Part shown: piece after piece, positions 29,882-39,175 of the stretch
Position numbering within the stretch: position 1 is the first letter of the stretch
Layout: each line of letters begins with the position of its first letter
DNA from: an uncultured Algibacter sp.
Lineage (GTDB): Bacteria > Bacteroidota > Bacteroidia > Flavobacteriales > Flavobacteriaceae
Direction of reading: 5' to 3'
Assembly (NCBI GenBank): GCA_947502405.1
Contig: CANMZT010000002.1
Location: 186,001-250,000, forward strand
DNA length: 64,000 nt
Notes under the pieces: model-generated
What the model was told of the DNA's origin: nothing
Database searches by the model: none
Seen by the model: only the letters and a program-made list of their open reading frames with translations
Made by a program: the position numbers and the translations under genes

Positions 29882-31186
29882 CTATAAATCAAACAACCTT
29901 GGTAACCACATAGATATTTCTGGTATATAAGTAATTAGAAATAATACGATTACCATAATAAGCAAAAATGGTAACAAGGGTTTGACGACTTGTGAAACAG
30001 AGACATTGGCTATACCACTACCTACAAAGAGAATTGTACCCACTGGTGGCGTACACAAACCAATACATAAGTTAAGTACTAATACAATTCCAAAGTGCAC
30101 AGGATCCATACCTAATGCCATAACTACAGGTAAAAATATTGGCGTAAATATTAATACTGCTGGAGTCATATCCATAAAAGTCCCAATAATTAACAAGGTT
30201 AAATTAATTACTAAGAAAATAGCAAACTTGCTGCTAAATTGCTCCAATAAAAAATTACTCATTAATGCTGGAATACTTTCAAAAGAAAATAGCCAACTCA
30301 TAGCCATAGAAGTACAGATTAAAAACATTACTACCGCAGTAGTTTTCGCACTATTGAGTAGAATATTTGGAAAACTTTTAACGGTAATACTTCGATATAA
30401 CAGAGCTAAAATAGCAGCATATAAAACAGCTATAACAGAAGCTTCAGTAGCTGTAAAAACACCTGCAACAATGCCTCCTACAACAATCACCAACAATAAC
30501 AGGCTAAAAAACGCTTTTCTAAAATGTGTCCAAACCTCTTTTAAAGTTGCTCTTTGTCCTTTAGGGAATTTCTTTTTTATGGCTACAAAAACAATATATC
30601 CTATTAATGCTAATCCTAGTAAAACACCTGGCAAATAACCCGCAATAAACAGTGCTGCAACAGACGCTGCTCCTCCACTTGCCAAAGCATAAACAATTAA
30701 AATATTACTTGGCGGTATTAATAATCCTGTTGTAGAAGAGGTTATATTTACCGAAGCACAAAATTCTCTTGGGTAACCTTCTTCTTCCATTCTATCTGTC
30801 ATAATACTTCCAATTGCAGAAGTAGCAGCAATAGCCGATCCTGAAATTGCACCAAACAACATAGAAGCTAAAACGTTTACATAAGCTAAACCTCCTGGTA
30901 GACTTGCCACCAAAGATTTAGCAAAATTTATAAGTCTATTTGCTATACCGCCTTGTTTCATTATTTCTCCCGCAAGCACAAAAAATGGAATAGCTAATAA
31001 CGCAAAACTATCAATACCCGTTGTCATTCTTTGGGCAATAGTGGTTAAACCAGGAAGCTTATCAATATTTAGTAATAAACTTATGGTTGTTGAAATACCA
31101 ATACTATATGCTACAGGTACTTTAAGCATTAGTAAAGTGAAAAAAGTTGCGAATAAGACGATAATACTTATAACTTCTATGCTCAT
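29882..31186 (-). CDS. dctM: TRAP transporter large permease (DctM-type)
   Basis: The ATG at 31186 is chosen (434 residues, MSIEVISIIVLF). The longer in-frame start at 31243 would add a polar segment overlapping the DctQ gene. The protein is almost wholly membrane helices and has the family landmarks FVLAGEIMKQGG, GSAIAATSAIGSI and the C-terminal GLCTPPVGTILFVG. It forms the ion-coupled channel of a tripartite (TRAP) importer with the small permease 2 bp upstream and the binding protein before it. Coupling to uronate genes points to a uronate or sugar-acid substrate. Confidence 0.94.
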   Translation of the reverse strand: MSIEVISIIVLFATFFTLLMLKVPVAYSIGISTTISLLLNIDKLPGLTTIAQRMTTGIDSFALLAIPFFVLAGEIMKQGGIANRLINFAKSLVASLPGGLAYVNVLASMLFGAISGSAIAATSAIGSIMTDRMEEEGYPREFCASVNITSSTTGLLIPPSNILIVYALASGGAASVAALFIAGYLPGVLLGLALIGYIVFVAIKKKFPKGQRATLKEVWTHFRKAFFSLLLLVIVVGGIVAGVFTATEASVIAVLYAAILALLYRSITVKSFPNILLNSAKTTAVVMFLICTSMAMSWLFSFESIPALMSNFLLEQFSSKFAIFLVINLTLLIIGTFMDMTPAVLIFTPIFLPVVMALGMDPVHFGIVLVLNLCIGLCTPPVGTILFVGSGIANVSVSQVVKPLLPFLLIMVIVLFLITYIPEISMWLPRLFDL

Positions 31187-31188
31187 GA

Positions 31189-31680
31189 TTAGTCTGTTAT
31201 TTGATTTTTTGAAATCAGTGAAATATGATAAACGGAGAACCACATTATTAGTAAACCGCTAAAAGGTAAAATAGCATATATATATCCTAAAGGAATTCGA
31301 AGTGTTCCTGAAAGCTGCCCTAAATGCAGTGTTGTATAAACTAAATTAAAACCTCCAATAACCATAACAATTAAGGCGAATAGAAAGATTAAAACTTCTA
31401 TTACTATAGACACCTTCTTCTTAGTTTTATCTGAGAATTTTCTATATAAGAAGTCCATAGATAAATGCTCTCTTTTAGCATTTAAATAGGCTGCACCTAA
31501 AATTGACATCCATATTAACGAAAACCTTGCTAGTTCTTCAGTCCATGTTACTGATGATCTTAATACGTATCTAGAGAATACCTGAAATAATACGTCAAAT
31601 ACTAAAAGTGCGAATATAACCACTAGAAAAAATTCCATGAACTTCACCACTTTATTGAATAGAGAATTGGTTGCTTTCAT
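31189..31680 (-). CDS. dctQ: TRAP transporter small permease (DctQ-type)
   Basis: This 163-residue protein has four membrane helices (about 12-35, 45-65, 85-110, 130-152). The family motif around VTWTEELARFSLIWMSILGAAYLNAKREH is present near 40-70. It joins the large permease in the inner membrane. It begins 3 bp after the binding-protein gene and ends 2 bp before the large permease, so the three subunits form one translational unit. Confidence 0.92.
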   Translation of the reverse strand: MKATNSLFNKVVKFMEFFLVVIFALLVFDVLFQVFSRYVLRSSVTWTEELARFSLIWMSILGAAYLNAKREHLSMDFLYRKFSDKTKKKVSIVIEVLIFLFALIVMVIGGFNLVYTTLHLGQLSGTLRIPLGYIYAILPFSGLLIMWFSVYHISLISKNQITD

Positions 31681-31683
31681 ATT

Positions 31684-32655
31684 CTAATTTGCTTTAATTT
31701 CTTTAACTATTTCTGCTAGTTCAGGATGTTCCTTTTTGAAATCTTCTAAAACTGATTTTGATTTTTCAGCAAATAAAGGTTTTTCTGGAATAATAATTTC
31801 AACGCCCGCTTCTTTAATTGTCTTCATACTCTCTTCAACTGATGCCTTCCAAAATTGCTTTTGGGCTTGTGCAGATTCATCAGCTGCTTCTTGCACCCAA
31901 ACTTTCTCTTGTTCTGATAATTTTTCCCATTGTTTAGTTCCAATAAGTAATACATCAGGCACTGAAGAATGCTGATCTAGGGTGTAATATTTACTAATTT
32001 CATAATGATTTGAAGACACCACTGAAGGTGGGTTATTCTCTGCGCCATCAACCACACCTTGCTGAATTGCTGTATATAACTCACCATAAGCCATTGGAGT
32101 TGCTGAACCACCAAGTGCATTAACCATATTAATGGCCATTTGATTGTTCATTACCCTAATTTTCAATCCTTTTAAATCTTCAGGAGTTCTAATGGCTTTA
32201 TTTGATGTGTAGAAACTTCTACTTCCCGCATCATAATAACACAACCCACGAAGCCAAAATTTACTTCCTTTTTCTAGAATTGATTTCCCTATTGGGCCTT
32301 CTAAAATATCAAACTGATGTGCTTTGTCTCTAAATAAATATGGAATACCCAAAACATGGTACTCTGGAACAAAATTGGATAGTGTAGCAGCACTAACCTT
32401 TGTTATAGCCACACTACCTATTTGAAGCAACTCAAGCACTTCCCGTTCTGAACCAAGTTGCCCATCAGGGAAAATTTTAATTGTTAAAGCACCTCCAGAT
32501 TTTTTATCTAGCGCTTTTTGAAATTCTACAATTCCTTTATGTACTGGATGTGTTTGTGGTAAGGTATGTGCTAAATAAAGCACTTTTTTATTTTCGTCCT
32601 TTTTACAGGATAAAACTGCTAAGAAAAGTAAGCAAATTGCAAGTGTTTTTTTCAT
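31684..32655 (-). CDS. dctP: TRAP transporter substrate-binding lipoprotein (DctP-type)
   Basis: This 323-residue protein has a lipobox (FLAVLSC, about 11-17), so it is lipid-anchored rather than freely periplasmic as in Proteobacteria. The DctP fold markers are HTLPQTHPVHKGIVEF near the start, FPDGQLGSEREVLELLQIG (about 62-80) and the ligand-binding GLKIRVMNN arginine (about 169-177). DctP proteins bind carboxylated ligands through that arginine. Next to uxaC, uxuA and kdu genes, glucuronate or an unsaturated uronate is the likely ligand. The gene starts 3 bp after uxaC. Confidence 0.92.
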   Translation of the reverse strand: MKKTLAICLLFLAVLSCKKDENKKVLYLAHTLPQTHPVHKGIVEFQKALDKKSGGALTIKIFPDGQLGSEREVLELLQIGSVAITKVSAATLSNFVPEYHVLGIPYLFRDKAHQFDILEGPIGKSILEKGSKFWLRGLCYYDAGSRSFYTSNKAIRTPEDLKGLKIRVMNNQMAINMVNALGGSATPMAYGELYTAIQQGVVDGAENNPPSVVSSNHYEISKYYTLDQHSSVPDVLLIGTKQWEKLSEQEKVWVQEAADESAQAQKQFWKASVEESMKTIKEAGVEIIIPEKPLFAEKSKSVLEDFKKEHPELAEIVKEIKAN

Positions 32656-32658
32656 CTG

Positions 32659-34080
32659 TTATTTGTTTTCGATTATATCAAAACCGAAGTAATTTTTTGC
32701 ATTATAATAGCAAATGTCCTGTACCATTTCACCTAAAAACTCCAAATCGTTTGGTACAAGTCCTTGCTTAACATCTTCGCCAATAATATTGCATAATATA
32801 CGTCTAAAATACTCATGTCTTGGAAAAGATAAAAAACTTCTGCTATCGGTAAGCATACCAACAAAGCGACTTAACAAGCCCATATTAGACAAGCAGTTTA
32901 TTTGTTTTTCCATACCATCCTTTTGGTCTAAAAACCACCAACCTGAACCCCACTGCATTTTCCCAGGGTAATCTGAATTTTGAAAATTCCCCATCATAGT
33001 TGCAAATACTTCATTTTGTGATGGGTTTAAGTTATAAGTAATAGTTTTTGCTAATTGATTGGTTGCATTAAGGGTATCAAACAATTTAGACATGAATTGA
33101 GCCATCGGAAAATCACCAATGGAATCTACACCTGCATCTAATCCTATTTGACTTAATAATCTACTATTATTATTTCTAACAGGTCCTAAATGATACTGCT
33201 GTACCCAATTATATTCATGATACTTCTTTCCTAAATAAACAAACAGGAATGATCTGTATTTATTAACCTCATTTTTATCTAAGGCTTCACCTTTTAGTTT
33301 TTTTGCAAAAATAGCTTCAATAGCTTCTTTAGTAAAATCCTCAAAACACAATTCCTCACCAACTCCAAAATCTGAAATTCTACAACCTTGAGCATTAAAA
33401 AATGCTATTCGATTATCGATAGCTTTCAAAAATGTTTCTAAATCTTTGATTTCTATTTGAGATACAGAAGATAGCTTACTTATGTAAACTAAGAATTTTT
33501 CTTTATTGACAAAGAATAGTTCATCAGACCTGAATGTAGGTAAAACTTTAGTATAAAAATTACCATTTGCTATTTCAGTATGATATATCAAATCGTCTGT
33601 AGGGTCATCAGTAGTGCATACTACTTCAACCTTCATATCTTCTAAAAGTTGTGCTGGTGTTTTGTTTTCTAAAACGGCATTTGCTTTTTGATAAATTTCT
33701 TCCGCTGTACTGGGTTGTAACAATTCATCAATATCAAAATAACGTTTCAATTCCAGATGCGTCCAATGAAACAATGGGTTTCTTAATGTATTTGGCACTG
33801 TTTCTGCCCATTTAAAAAACTTCTCTTTATGAGATGTAGCCTGACCAGTTATATATATTTCCTCGATACCATTGGCGCGCATCCCACGCCATTTATAATG
33901 GTCGCCTTTTAACCAAGCTTCAGTAATATTTTTAACTGGTTGATTTACTGCTATTTCTTTAGCCGATAAATGATTGTGGTAATCTATTATAGGTAAATCC
34001 TTAGCAAAGTCATGATACAATTTTTCTGCAACATCAGATTGCAGAATAAAATTATCAGTTATAAAATTGGTTACTTTCAT
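32659..34080 (-). CDS. uxaC: Glucuronate (uronate) isomerase
   Basis: This 473-residue protein is full length for UxaC. It belongs to the amidohydrolase superfamily, with the metal-site HxH at H35-H37 (IDYHNHLSA). Other family segments are HWTHLELKRYFDI, VVCTTDDPTDDL and the C-terminal GMLTDSRSFLSFPRHEYFRR. It converts D-glucuronate to D-fructuronate (and galacturonate to tagaturonate) in the cytoplasm. In this operon the fructuronate would go to the SDR oxidoreductase and UxuA. It lies 8 bp after the DUF4861 gene and 3 bp before the TRAP genes. Confidence 0.96.
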   Translation of the reverse strand: MKVTNFITDNFILQSDVAEKLYHDFAKDLPIIDYHNHLSAKEIAVNQPVKNITEAWLKGDHYKWRGMRANGIEEIYITGQATSHKEKFFKWAETVPNTLRNPLFHWTHLELKRYFDIDELLQPSTAEEIYQKANAVLENKTPAQLLEDMKVEVVCTTDDPTDDLIYHTEIANGNFYTKVLPTFRSDELFFVNKEKFLVYISKLSSVSQIEIKDLETFLKAIDNRIAFFNAQGCRISDFGVGEELCFEDFTKEAIEAIFAKKLKGEALDKNEVNKYRSFLFVYLGKKYHEYNWVQQYHLGPVRNNNSRLLSQIGLDAGVDSIGDFPMAQFMSKLFDTLNATNQLAKTITYNLNPSQNEVFATMMGNFQNSDYPGKMQWGSGWWFLDQKDGMEKQINCLSNMGLLSRFVGMLTDSRSFLSFPRHEYFRRILCNIIGEDVKQGLVPNDLEFLGEMVQDICYYNAKNYFGFDIIENK

Positions 34081-34088
34081 GTGTTACA

Positions 34089-35267
34089 TTAATTCAAGAT
34101 AACCTCTAATGGGCTATTTACTTTTTTTGCAAATTCTTCTATATAATTGTTCCAAGATGCTTTAGATGTAAACTCTTTTGCCTTTTTCCAGCCAAAGCCT
34201 GTATAGTAAACAGCCTTACCTTCATTTACTTTAATATTAGCGTATAGATTGCTCCAATCTTTAGTAGGTGTATCAAATAATTCACTTGATATCATGTTAT
34301 TATTTGGTACTACAATTGCTGTTCCTAATTCAGAATCATCCAATGGTTCCCAGTAAGATATATATCCAGCTTCTTTATTTTGTGTGTCTACACCTTCATT
34401 CTTGTGTAATGTTAAACCCGCATATATATTATCAACTCCTGATATTTCAACTACAAATTTTGATAAATTACTCCCATAATCTAAAGAGATGTGTTTTGTT
34501 TCTGAAATGGTATTACCATTTGCATCCCAATTAGCATATTCTAACACAAAACTTGTACGTATAGGGCCTGTTGTAATGGTTTTCCAATTTGTAAAATTCT
34601 TAGACACGTGATATGTGGTATCAATTTTTACTGCTATCCCGCCTACACCTCTACTAACGCCTACATGAAAATTATCTAATCCTTCTCCATGATCTTCATG
34701 GTAAGCACCTTTTTTCTCATCATTTCTCTTATACCATTTATTAATAATTGGAAATTCTACACGTTTTAACCATGCATCAATACCACTAGATAGCGTACCA
34801 CCTTTAACCCCATCTTCTACCATTTTTTGTGCTACAGGTCCAAAAGTTCTAAAAGCTACTTTATTATTTTCCCAAGCATAATCATCTGTTCGTTCTGGAA
34901 CAAATCTAGAATAACAATACACTTCAGTTTTTGGTTTAGATGATGGTTCAACTTGTGATAATTCAAATTGCTTTTCTGAATTTGCTTCTATTTCAACTTG
35001 AAATAATAGCACATCAACATTTCCATCTAAGTCTTCATCTACCAATTGAGATACTAATACCTCTCCAGTTTTAACATCAACAATACCAACACCTTCAATA
35101 CTTTCATCTTTTGATAAAATGATATCAGATACGTTTAACTCAACAGTTTCAAAACTCCTTGAAATGTCCAAAGTGTTTTTTACAGTAATAATTTGCCCCT
35201 TCTCATTTTCACAATTAAAAAGTACGAGACAACAGAGCAGTAAAGTAGTTATTGATGCTATTTTCAT
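34089..35267 (-). CDS. DUF4861-family lipoprotein
   Basis: This 392-residue lipoprotein (CLVLFNC, about 13-19) fits DUF4861, a family commonly encoded beside kduI and kduD in Bacteroidetes pectin and uronan loci. Visible landmarks are RFVPERTDDYAWENNKVAFR (about 120-140), a charged histidine-containing YHEDHGEGLDNFHVGVSRG segment (about 187-206) and a C-terminal FTSKASWNNYIEEF. The function of the family is not established; a periplasmic sugar-modifying or binding role is usual speculation. A 72-bp gap with overlapping palindromes separates it from kduD. Confidence 0.82.
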   Translation of the reverse strand: MKIASITTLLLCCLVLFNCENEKGQIITVKNTLDISRSFETVELNVSDIILSKDESIEGVGIVDVKTGEVLVSQLVDEDLDGNVDVLLFQVEIEANSEKQFELSQVEPSSKPKTEVYCYSRFVPERTDDYAWENNKVAFRTFGPVAQKMVEDGVKGGTLSSGIDAWLKRVEFPIINKWYKRNDEKKGAYHEDHGEGLDNFHVGVSRGVGGIAVKIDTTYHVSKNFTNWKTITTGPIRTSFVLEYANWDANGNTISETKHISLDYGSNLSKFVVEISGVDNIYAGLTLHKNEGVDTQNKEAGYISYWEPLDDSELGTAIVVPNNNMISSELFDTPTKDWSNLYANIKVNEGKAVYYTGFGWKKAKEFTSKASWNNYIEEFAKKVNSPLEVILN

Positions 35268-35287
35268 TTGTTAATATGATTTTTTAA

Positions 35288-35309
35288 TGACTAGTCACAT
35301 GTGATGCAT
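35288..35309. promoter_or_regulatory. Cluster of overlapping palindromes before DUF4861 gene
   Basis: TGACTAGTCA (35288-35297) overlaps TCACATGTGA (35295-35304), followed by ATGCAT (35304-35309). All are perfect palindromes, 21-42 bp from the DUF4861 start. An internal operator is possible; chance in short palindromes cannot be excluded. Confidence 0.25.
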
Positions 35310-35339
35310 TCACAACACATAGCTTCTAACCATTTTGTA

Positions 35340-36134
35340 TTAATCTTCGTTTGATGGCTTACCTATCGTTGCCAAAATACCACCATCTACATATACTACT
35401 TGACCGTTTATGAAGTCACTAGCTTTAGATGATAAAAATATGGCTGCTCCAGCTAAATCGTCTGGGTCGCCCCATTTTGCTGCTGGTGTTCTATTTACAA
35501 TAAAATCGTTAAATGGATGCCCGTCTACACGAATAGGTGCTGTTTGCGATGTTGCAAAATACCCTGGACCTATACCATTTACTTGTATATTGTGTTTTGC
35601 CCACTCTGTAGCCATATTTTGGGTAAGCATTTTTAAGCCACCTTTTGCAGCAGCATAGGCGCCTACGCTATTACGTCCCAGTTCGCTCATCATAGAGCAG
35701 ATATTTATAACTTTACCTGCCTTTCGTTCTATCATTGCTGGTACAACATGTTTAGACACAATAAAGGGACTTACCAAATCTACATCGATAACTTGTTTAA
35801 AGTCGGCAACTTCCATCTCAATAAGCGGTGTTCTTTTAATGATACCTGCATTATTGATTAATATATCAATATGTCCTACTTCTTTTTGAATTTTTGCAAC
35901 CGCTGTAATTACTTCAGCTTCATTAGTTACATTAAATTTATAGCCAACTGCATTAATGCCTTCGCTTTTGTATTCTGCAACCGCTTTATCTATTTTTTCT
36001 TGAGAAGAGTTTCCATTAACAACAATAGTTGCTCCTGCTAAACCTAAGCCTCTTGCCATAGCCATACCAAGACCATGAGTGCTTCCTGTTACTAAGGCTA
36101 TTTTGCCTTTTACATCAAATAAAGACATACTCAT
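35340..36134 (-). CDS. kduD: 2-dehydro-3-deoxy-D-gluconate 5-dehydrogenase
   Basis: This 264-residue short-chain dehydrogenase has the cofactor motif TGSTHGLG (16-23), NNAG (94-97) and the catalytic Y160xxxK164. Length, start (SLFDVKGKIALVTGST) and end (GQVVYVDGG) fit KduD. It reduces 2,5-diketo-3-deoxygluconate, the KduI product, to KDG with NADH. It sits 3 bp from kduI, which supports the assignment over a general gluconate 5-dehydrogenase. No KDG kinase or aldolase is in this window. Confidence 0.93.
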   Translation of the reverse strand: MSMSLFDVKGKIALVTGSTHGLGMAMARGLGLAGATIVVNGNSSQEKIDKAVAEYKSEGINAVGYKFNVTNEAEVITAVAKIQKEVGHIDILINNAGIIKRTPLIEMEVADFKQVIDVDLVSPFIVSKHVVPAMIERKAGKVINICSMMSELGRNSVGAYAAAKGGLKMLTQNMATEWAKHNIQVNGIGPGYFATSQTAPIRVDGHPFNDFIVNRTPAAKWGDPDDLAGAAIFLSSKASDFINGQVVYVDGGILATIGKPSNED

Positions 36135-36137
36135 AGC

Positions 36138-36980
36138 TTATCTTAAATCTGTTATTTTAGCAACATCCATATCGCCGTAGTCTAAATTCTCTCCTGCCAT
36201 ACCCCAAATAAATGTGTAGTTTGATGTACCAGAACCTGAGTGGATAGACCAAGGTGGAGAAATTACTGCTTCATGATTTTGCATCCAGATATGACGTGTT
36301 TCTTGAGGTTGCCCCATGAAATGACATACTGCTTGCTCATCCATGATATCTAAATAGTAGTAAATCTCCATTCTTCTGTCATGAACGTGTGCTGGCATTG
36401 TATTCCAAACAGAGCCCGTTTTAAGTTCTGTCATTCCCATTTGTAATTGGCACGTGGTTACTATACCTCCAATAATCATTTGACTTACTGTTCTATGATT
36501 GGCAGTCTCTAAACTTCCTAATTCAATTTTATTAGCATCAACTTTAGCCACATGCTTAGTTGGGTGTGTAGTATGAGCCGGTGCAGAATTCATATAAAAC
36601 TTTGCTGGTTTATTTGAATCATCACTTTTAAAAACGACATCTTTTACACCTTTACCAAGATATAAAGCATCTTTATGAGCCATTGCAAACTCTTCTCCAT
36701 CTGCTATAATAGTTCCTGCGCCTCCAGCGTTAATAATTCCCATTTCTCTTCTTTCTAAAAAGAATTCTGATTTTAAAGGATCGATTGTTTCTAAAGTCAA
36801 GGCTTCTGCTATTGGCACTGCACCACCTGCCATATATCTATCATAATGGGTGTATACCCATTTGATGTTATCGCCTTGCATTAAATCAGGGATTAAAAAC
36901 TCGTCTCTTAACTCCTGTGTATCGTATTTTTTAACCGCTTGTGGGCTCGATGCATATCTTGTTTCGTATTGTGTACTCAT
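36138..36980 (-). CDS. kduI: 5-dehydro-4-deoxy-D-glucuronate isomerase
   Basis: This 280-residue cupin is full length for KduI. The zinc ligands of the E. coli enzyme are conserved with a shift of two: H198 and H200 (MPAHVHDRRME), E205 and H247 (WSIHSG). It isomerises 4-deoxy-L-threo-5-hexosulose uronate, the spontaneous product of GH88 action on lyase fragments, to 2,5-diketo-3-deoxygluconate for KduD. Its presence ties this cytoplasmic operon to the GH88 locus at 15.9-29.6 kb. Confidence 0.96.
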   Translation of the reverse strand: MSTQYETRYASSPQAVKKYDTQELRDEFLIPDLMQGDNIKWVYTHYDRYMAGGAVPIAEALTLETIDPLKSEFFLERREMGIINAGGAGTIIADGEEFAMAHKDALYLGKGVKDVVFKSDDSNKPAKFYMNSAPAHTTHPTKHVAKVDANKIELGSLETANHRTVSQMIIGGIVTTCQLQMGMTELKTGSVWNTMPAHVHDRRMEIYYYLDIMDEQAVCHFMGQPQETRHIWMQNHEAVISPPWSIHSGSGTSNYTFIWGMAGENLDYGDMDVAKITDLR

Positions 36981-36998
36981 AACTCTCGTGATTATCGT

Positions 36999-38174
36999 TT
37001 ATATAATATGTTTTAGTCCGTATTCTAAACCGCGTATTTCAGCTAAACCTCTTAATCTACCAATACCGGAATAGCCTGGGTTAGTTTTTTTATGAAGATC
37101 ATCTAACATTTGATGTCCGTGATCTGGTCTTACTGGTATCGCAGCATCTGGCATACCTTCTGCTTTACGTCTTTTTTCTTCTTCTAAAATCACTTTAACA
37201 ACAGCATACATATCTACATCTCCATCTAAGTGATCTGCTTCGTAAAAGTTACCCGCAGCATCGCGTTTTGTACTACGCAAATGCAAGAAATGCGTTCTAT
37301 CTGCAAAACGCTTAAAAATATTTACCAAGTTGTTATCTTCTCTAACTCCTAAAGATCCCGTACAAAATGTAATACCATTAGCACGATCTGGAACATTATC
37401 AAATAGATAAGCATAATCTTCTTCTGTACTTACAACTCTTGGTAATCCTAAAATTGGGTATGGTGGATCGTCTGGATGTATACACATTAGCACATTATTT
37501 TGTGAAGCTACAGGTATAATTTCCTTTAAAAAAGCTACCAAATTATCTCGTAATGTTTGTGCATCAATATCTTTGTAAGTATCTAAAATATCTTGAAACT
37601 GTTCTAAAGTATAGCCTTCTTCAGCACCTGGCAAACCAGCAATAATGTTATTTACTAATTTGGTTTTTTCATCATCAGCTAAACCTTCAATATAGACTTT
37701 AGCTGCTTTTTGCTGTTCATCAGTATATGCGTTTTCGGCTCCTGGTCGTTTTAATAAAAATAATTCAAATGCTGCAAAAGCAATAACATCAAAACGTAAA
37801 GCTTCAGAGCCATCTTCTACTTTAAATGCCAAATCTGTTCTTGTCCAATCTAGTACTGGCATAAAATTGTAACATACAATGTTAATACCACATTCAGCTA
37901 AGTTTACAATACTTTGCTTATACGTTTCTATATAAGTTTTAAAATCTCCAGAACGGGTTTTTATATTTTCGTGTACCGGTATGCTTTCTACAACACTCCA
38001 AGTTAAACCTGCGTTTTCAATACTATCTTTTCGCTTTTGTATTTCTTCTACAGTCCATACTTGGCCATTAGGTATATGATGTAATGCAGAAACAACACCT
38101 GTTGCTCCCGCCTGTTTTACATCTGATAAAGATACTGGGTCATTTGGCCCGTACCATCTCCATGTTTGTTCCAT
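36999..38174 (-). CDS. uxuA: Mannonate dehydratase
   Basis: This 391-residue protein has the classic UxuA start ([30 protein letters not shown]) and internal landmarks [19 protein letters not shown] (about 225-243), [12 protein letters not shown] (about 264-275), HLRS (about 292) and [10 protein letters not shown] (about 347-356). It dehydrates D-mannonate to KDG with a divalent metal. The start at 38174 is fixed by the conserved N-terminus, so it overlaps the end of the upstream Gfo/Idh gene by 35 bp. kduI follows after 18 bp. Confidence 0.96.
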   Translation of the reverse strand: MEQTWRWYGPNDPVSLSDVKQAGATGVVSALHHIPNGQVWTVEEIQKRKDSIENAGLTWSVVESIPVHENIKTRSGDFKTYIETYKQSIVNLAECGINIVCYNFMPVLDWTRTDLAFKVEDGSEALRFDVIAFAAFELFLLKRPGAENAYTDEQQKAAKVYIEGLADDEKTKLVNNIIAGLPGAEEGYTLEQFQDILDTYKDIDAQTLRDNLVAFLKEIIPVASQNNVLMCIHPDDPPYPILGLPRVVSTEEDYAYLFDNVPDRANGITFCTGSLGVREDNNLVNIFKRFADRTHFLHLRSTKRDAAGNFYEADHLDGDVDMYAVVKVILEEEKRRKAEGMPDAAIPVRPDHGHQMLDDLHKKTNPGYSGIGRLRGLAEIRGLEYGLKHII

Positions 38175-39153
38175 TTTTTATTGTTTCCTTTTTTGTAAAT
38201 TCTTGCATCAGTTCAGTAACCAACTTACCATCTTCAACAGGGCAAGGGTTACTTCTTTTTCCTAGAAAATAATTAACCGTTTCTTGTATCATTGGTTTTT
38301 GAATATTTTCTGGGTTTTTAAACTCGAAAGTTCTATTTATTTTATTTGAATTTAGTACTAGCTTGTCTTCATAAAATGAAATCTGAATTGTTCCATCTTC
38401 TCCATAAATTGTACAACGATCTTCTTCTAAATACTCTGGTATGGCAAAAGACCACATTCCTCTAAATTGAATACCATTATCAAAATCTATAAGACCATTA
38501 ACAGTATCATCAACATTATTAATTTTTGATTGATTTACGGCTAAGCCTGTTGCGCTTTTGTAAGTACCAAAAAAATAATACATTAAGTCAATTTGATGCG
38601 GTGCTATATCATGAAAGTAACCACCTCCCGATACCTCTTTATCTAACCGCCATGTTGCTTTATCATTAAAGTTATAAGGTTGCAAAAATCTTAGATCCAC
38701 AAATTTTATATCTCCAATGGCACCTGAAACGATTAATTCCTTCACCTTACTATACATTGGTAAGTATCTACGGTAATGTGCTACTACTAATTTTTGATTA
38801 CTGTTACTAACCGCCTCTTCTAATTGAATTGCCTCGGCATTACTTAGTACCATTGGTTTTTCAATGTATACGTTTTTACCTGCGGCTAGCGCTTTTAATG
38901 CATATTCTAAATGTGTTGATGGTGGCGTTGCTATGTAAACGGCATTAATATCTGGATTTGCTAAAATTTTATTAGCATCACTATACCAAAAAGGTACGTT
39001 ATGTCGCTTAGCAAAATCTTCAGCTAGACTCGCATTTCGACGCATTACTGCTAATAATTTAGAATTATTACACTTTTGAAATGCAGGACCGCTTTTAACT
39101 TCGGCTACATCACCACACCCAATAATTCCCCAAATAACAGAATCGTCAACCAT
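38140..39153 (-). CDS. Cytoplasmic Gfo/Idh/MocA family oxidoreductase
   Basis: This 337-residue protein has no signal peptide. It has a Rossmann motif near the start ([15 protein letters not shown]) and the family EKP (YIEKPMV, about 98-104), followed by [17 protein letters not shown] (about 177-193) with the usual catalytic-site histidine. It is encoded between the SDR oxidoreductase and uxuA and overlaps uxuA by 35 bp, so it is coupled to glucuronate breakdown. The substrate is unknown. An NAD-dependent sugar or sugar-acid dehydrogenase that handles a modified residue of the glycan, such as a methylated or keto sugar, is plausible. Confidence 0.85.
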   Translation of the reverse strand: MVDDSVIWGIIGCGDVAEVKSGPAFQKCNNSKLLAVMRRNASLAEDFAKRHNVPFWYSDANKILANPDINAVYIATPPSTHLEYALKALAAGKNVYIEKPMVLSNAEAIQLEEAVSNSNQKLVVAHYRRYLPMYSKVKELIVSGAIGDIKFVDLRFLQPYNFNDKATWRLDKEVSGGGYFHDIAPHQIDLMYYFFGTYKSATGLAVNQSKINNVDDTVNGLIDFDNGIQFRGMWSFAIPEYLEEDRCTIYGEDGTIQISFYEDKLVLNSNKINRTFEFKNPENIQKPMIQETVNYFLGKRSNPCPVEDGKLVTELMQEFTKKETIKNGTNMEMVRAK

Positions 39154-39175
39154 TATGAATTATTAAAATTTTAAA

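Noticed and set aside
29982-30638. 218-codon open frame on the plus strand
   Set aside because: It is antisense to the DctM permease gene. Its composition (runs of T, I, N, K) is the mirror of a hydrophobic membrane protein, and no family features are visible.
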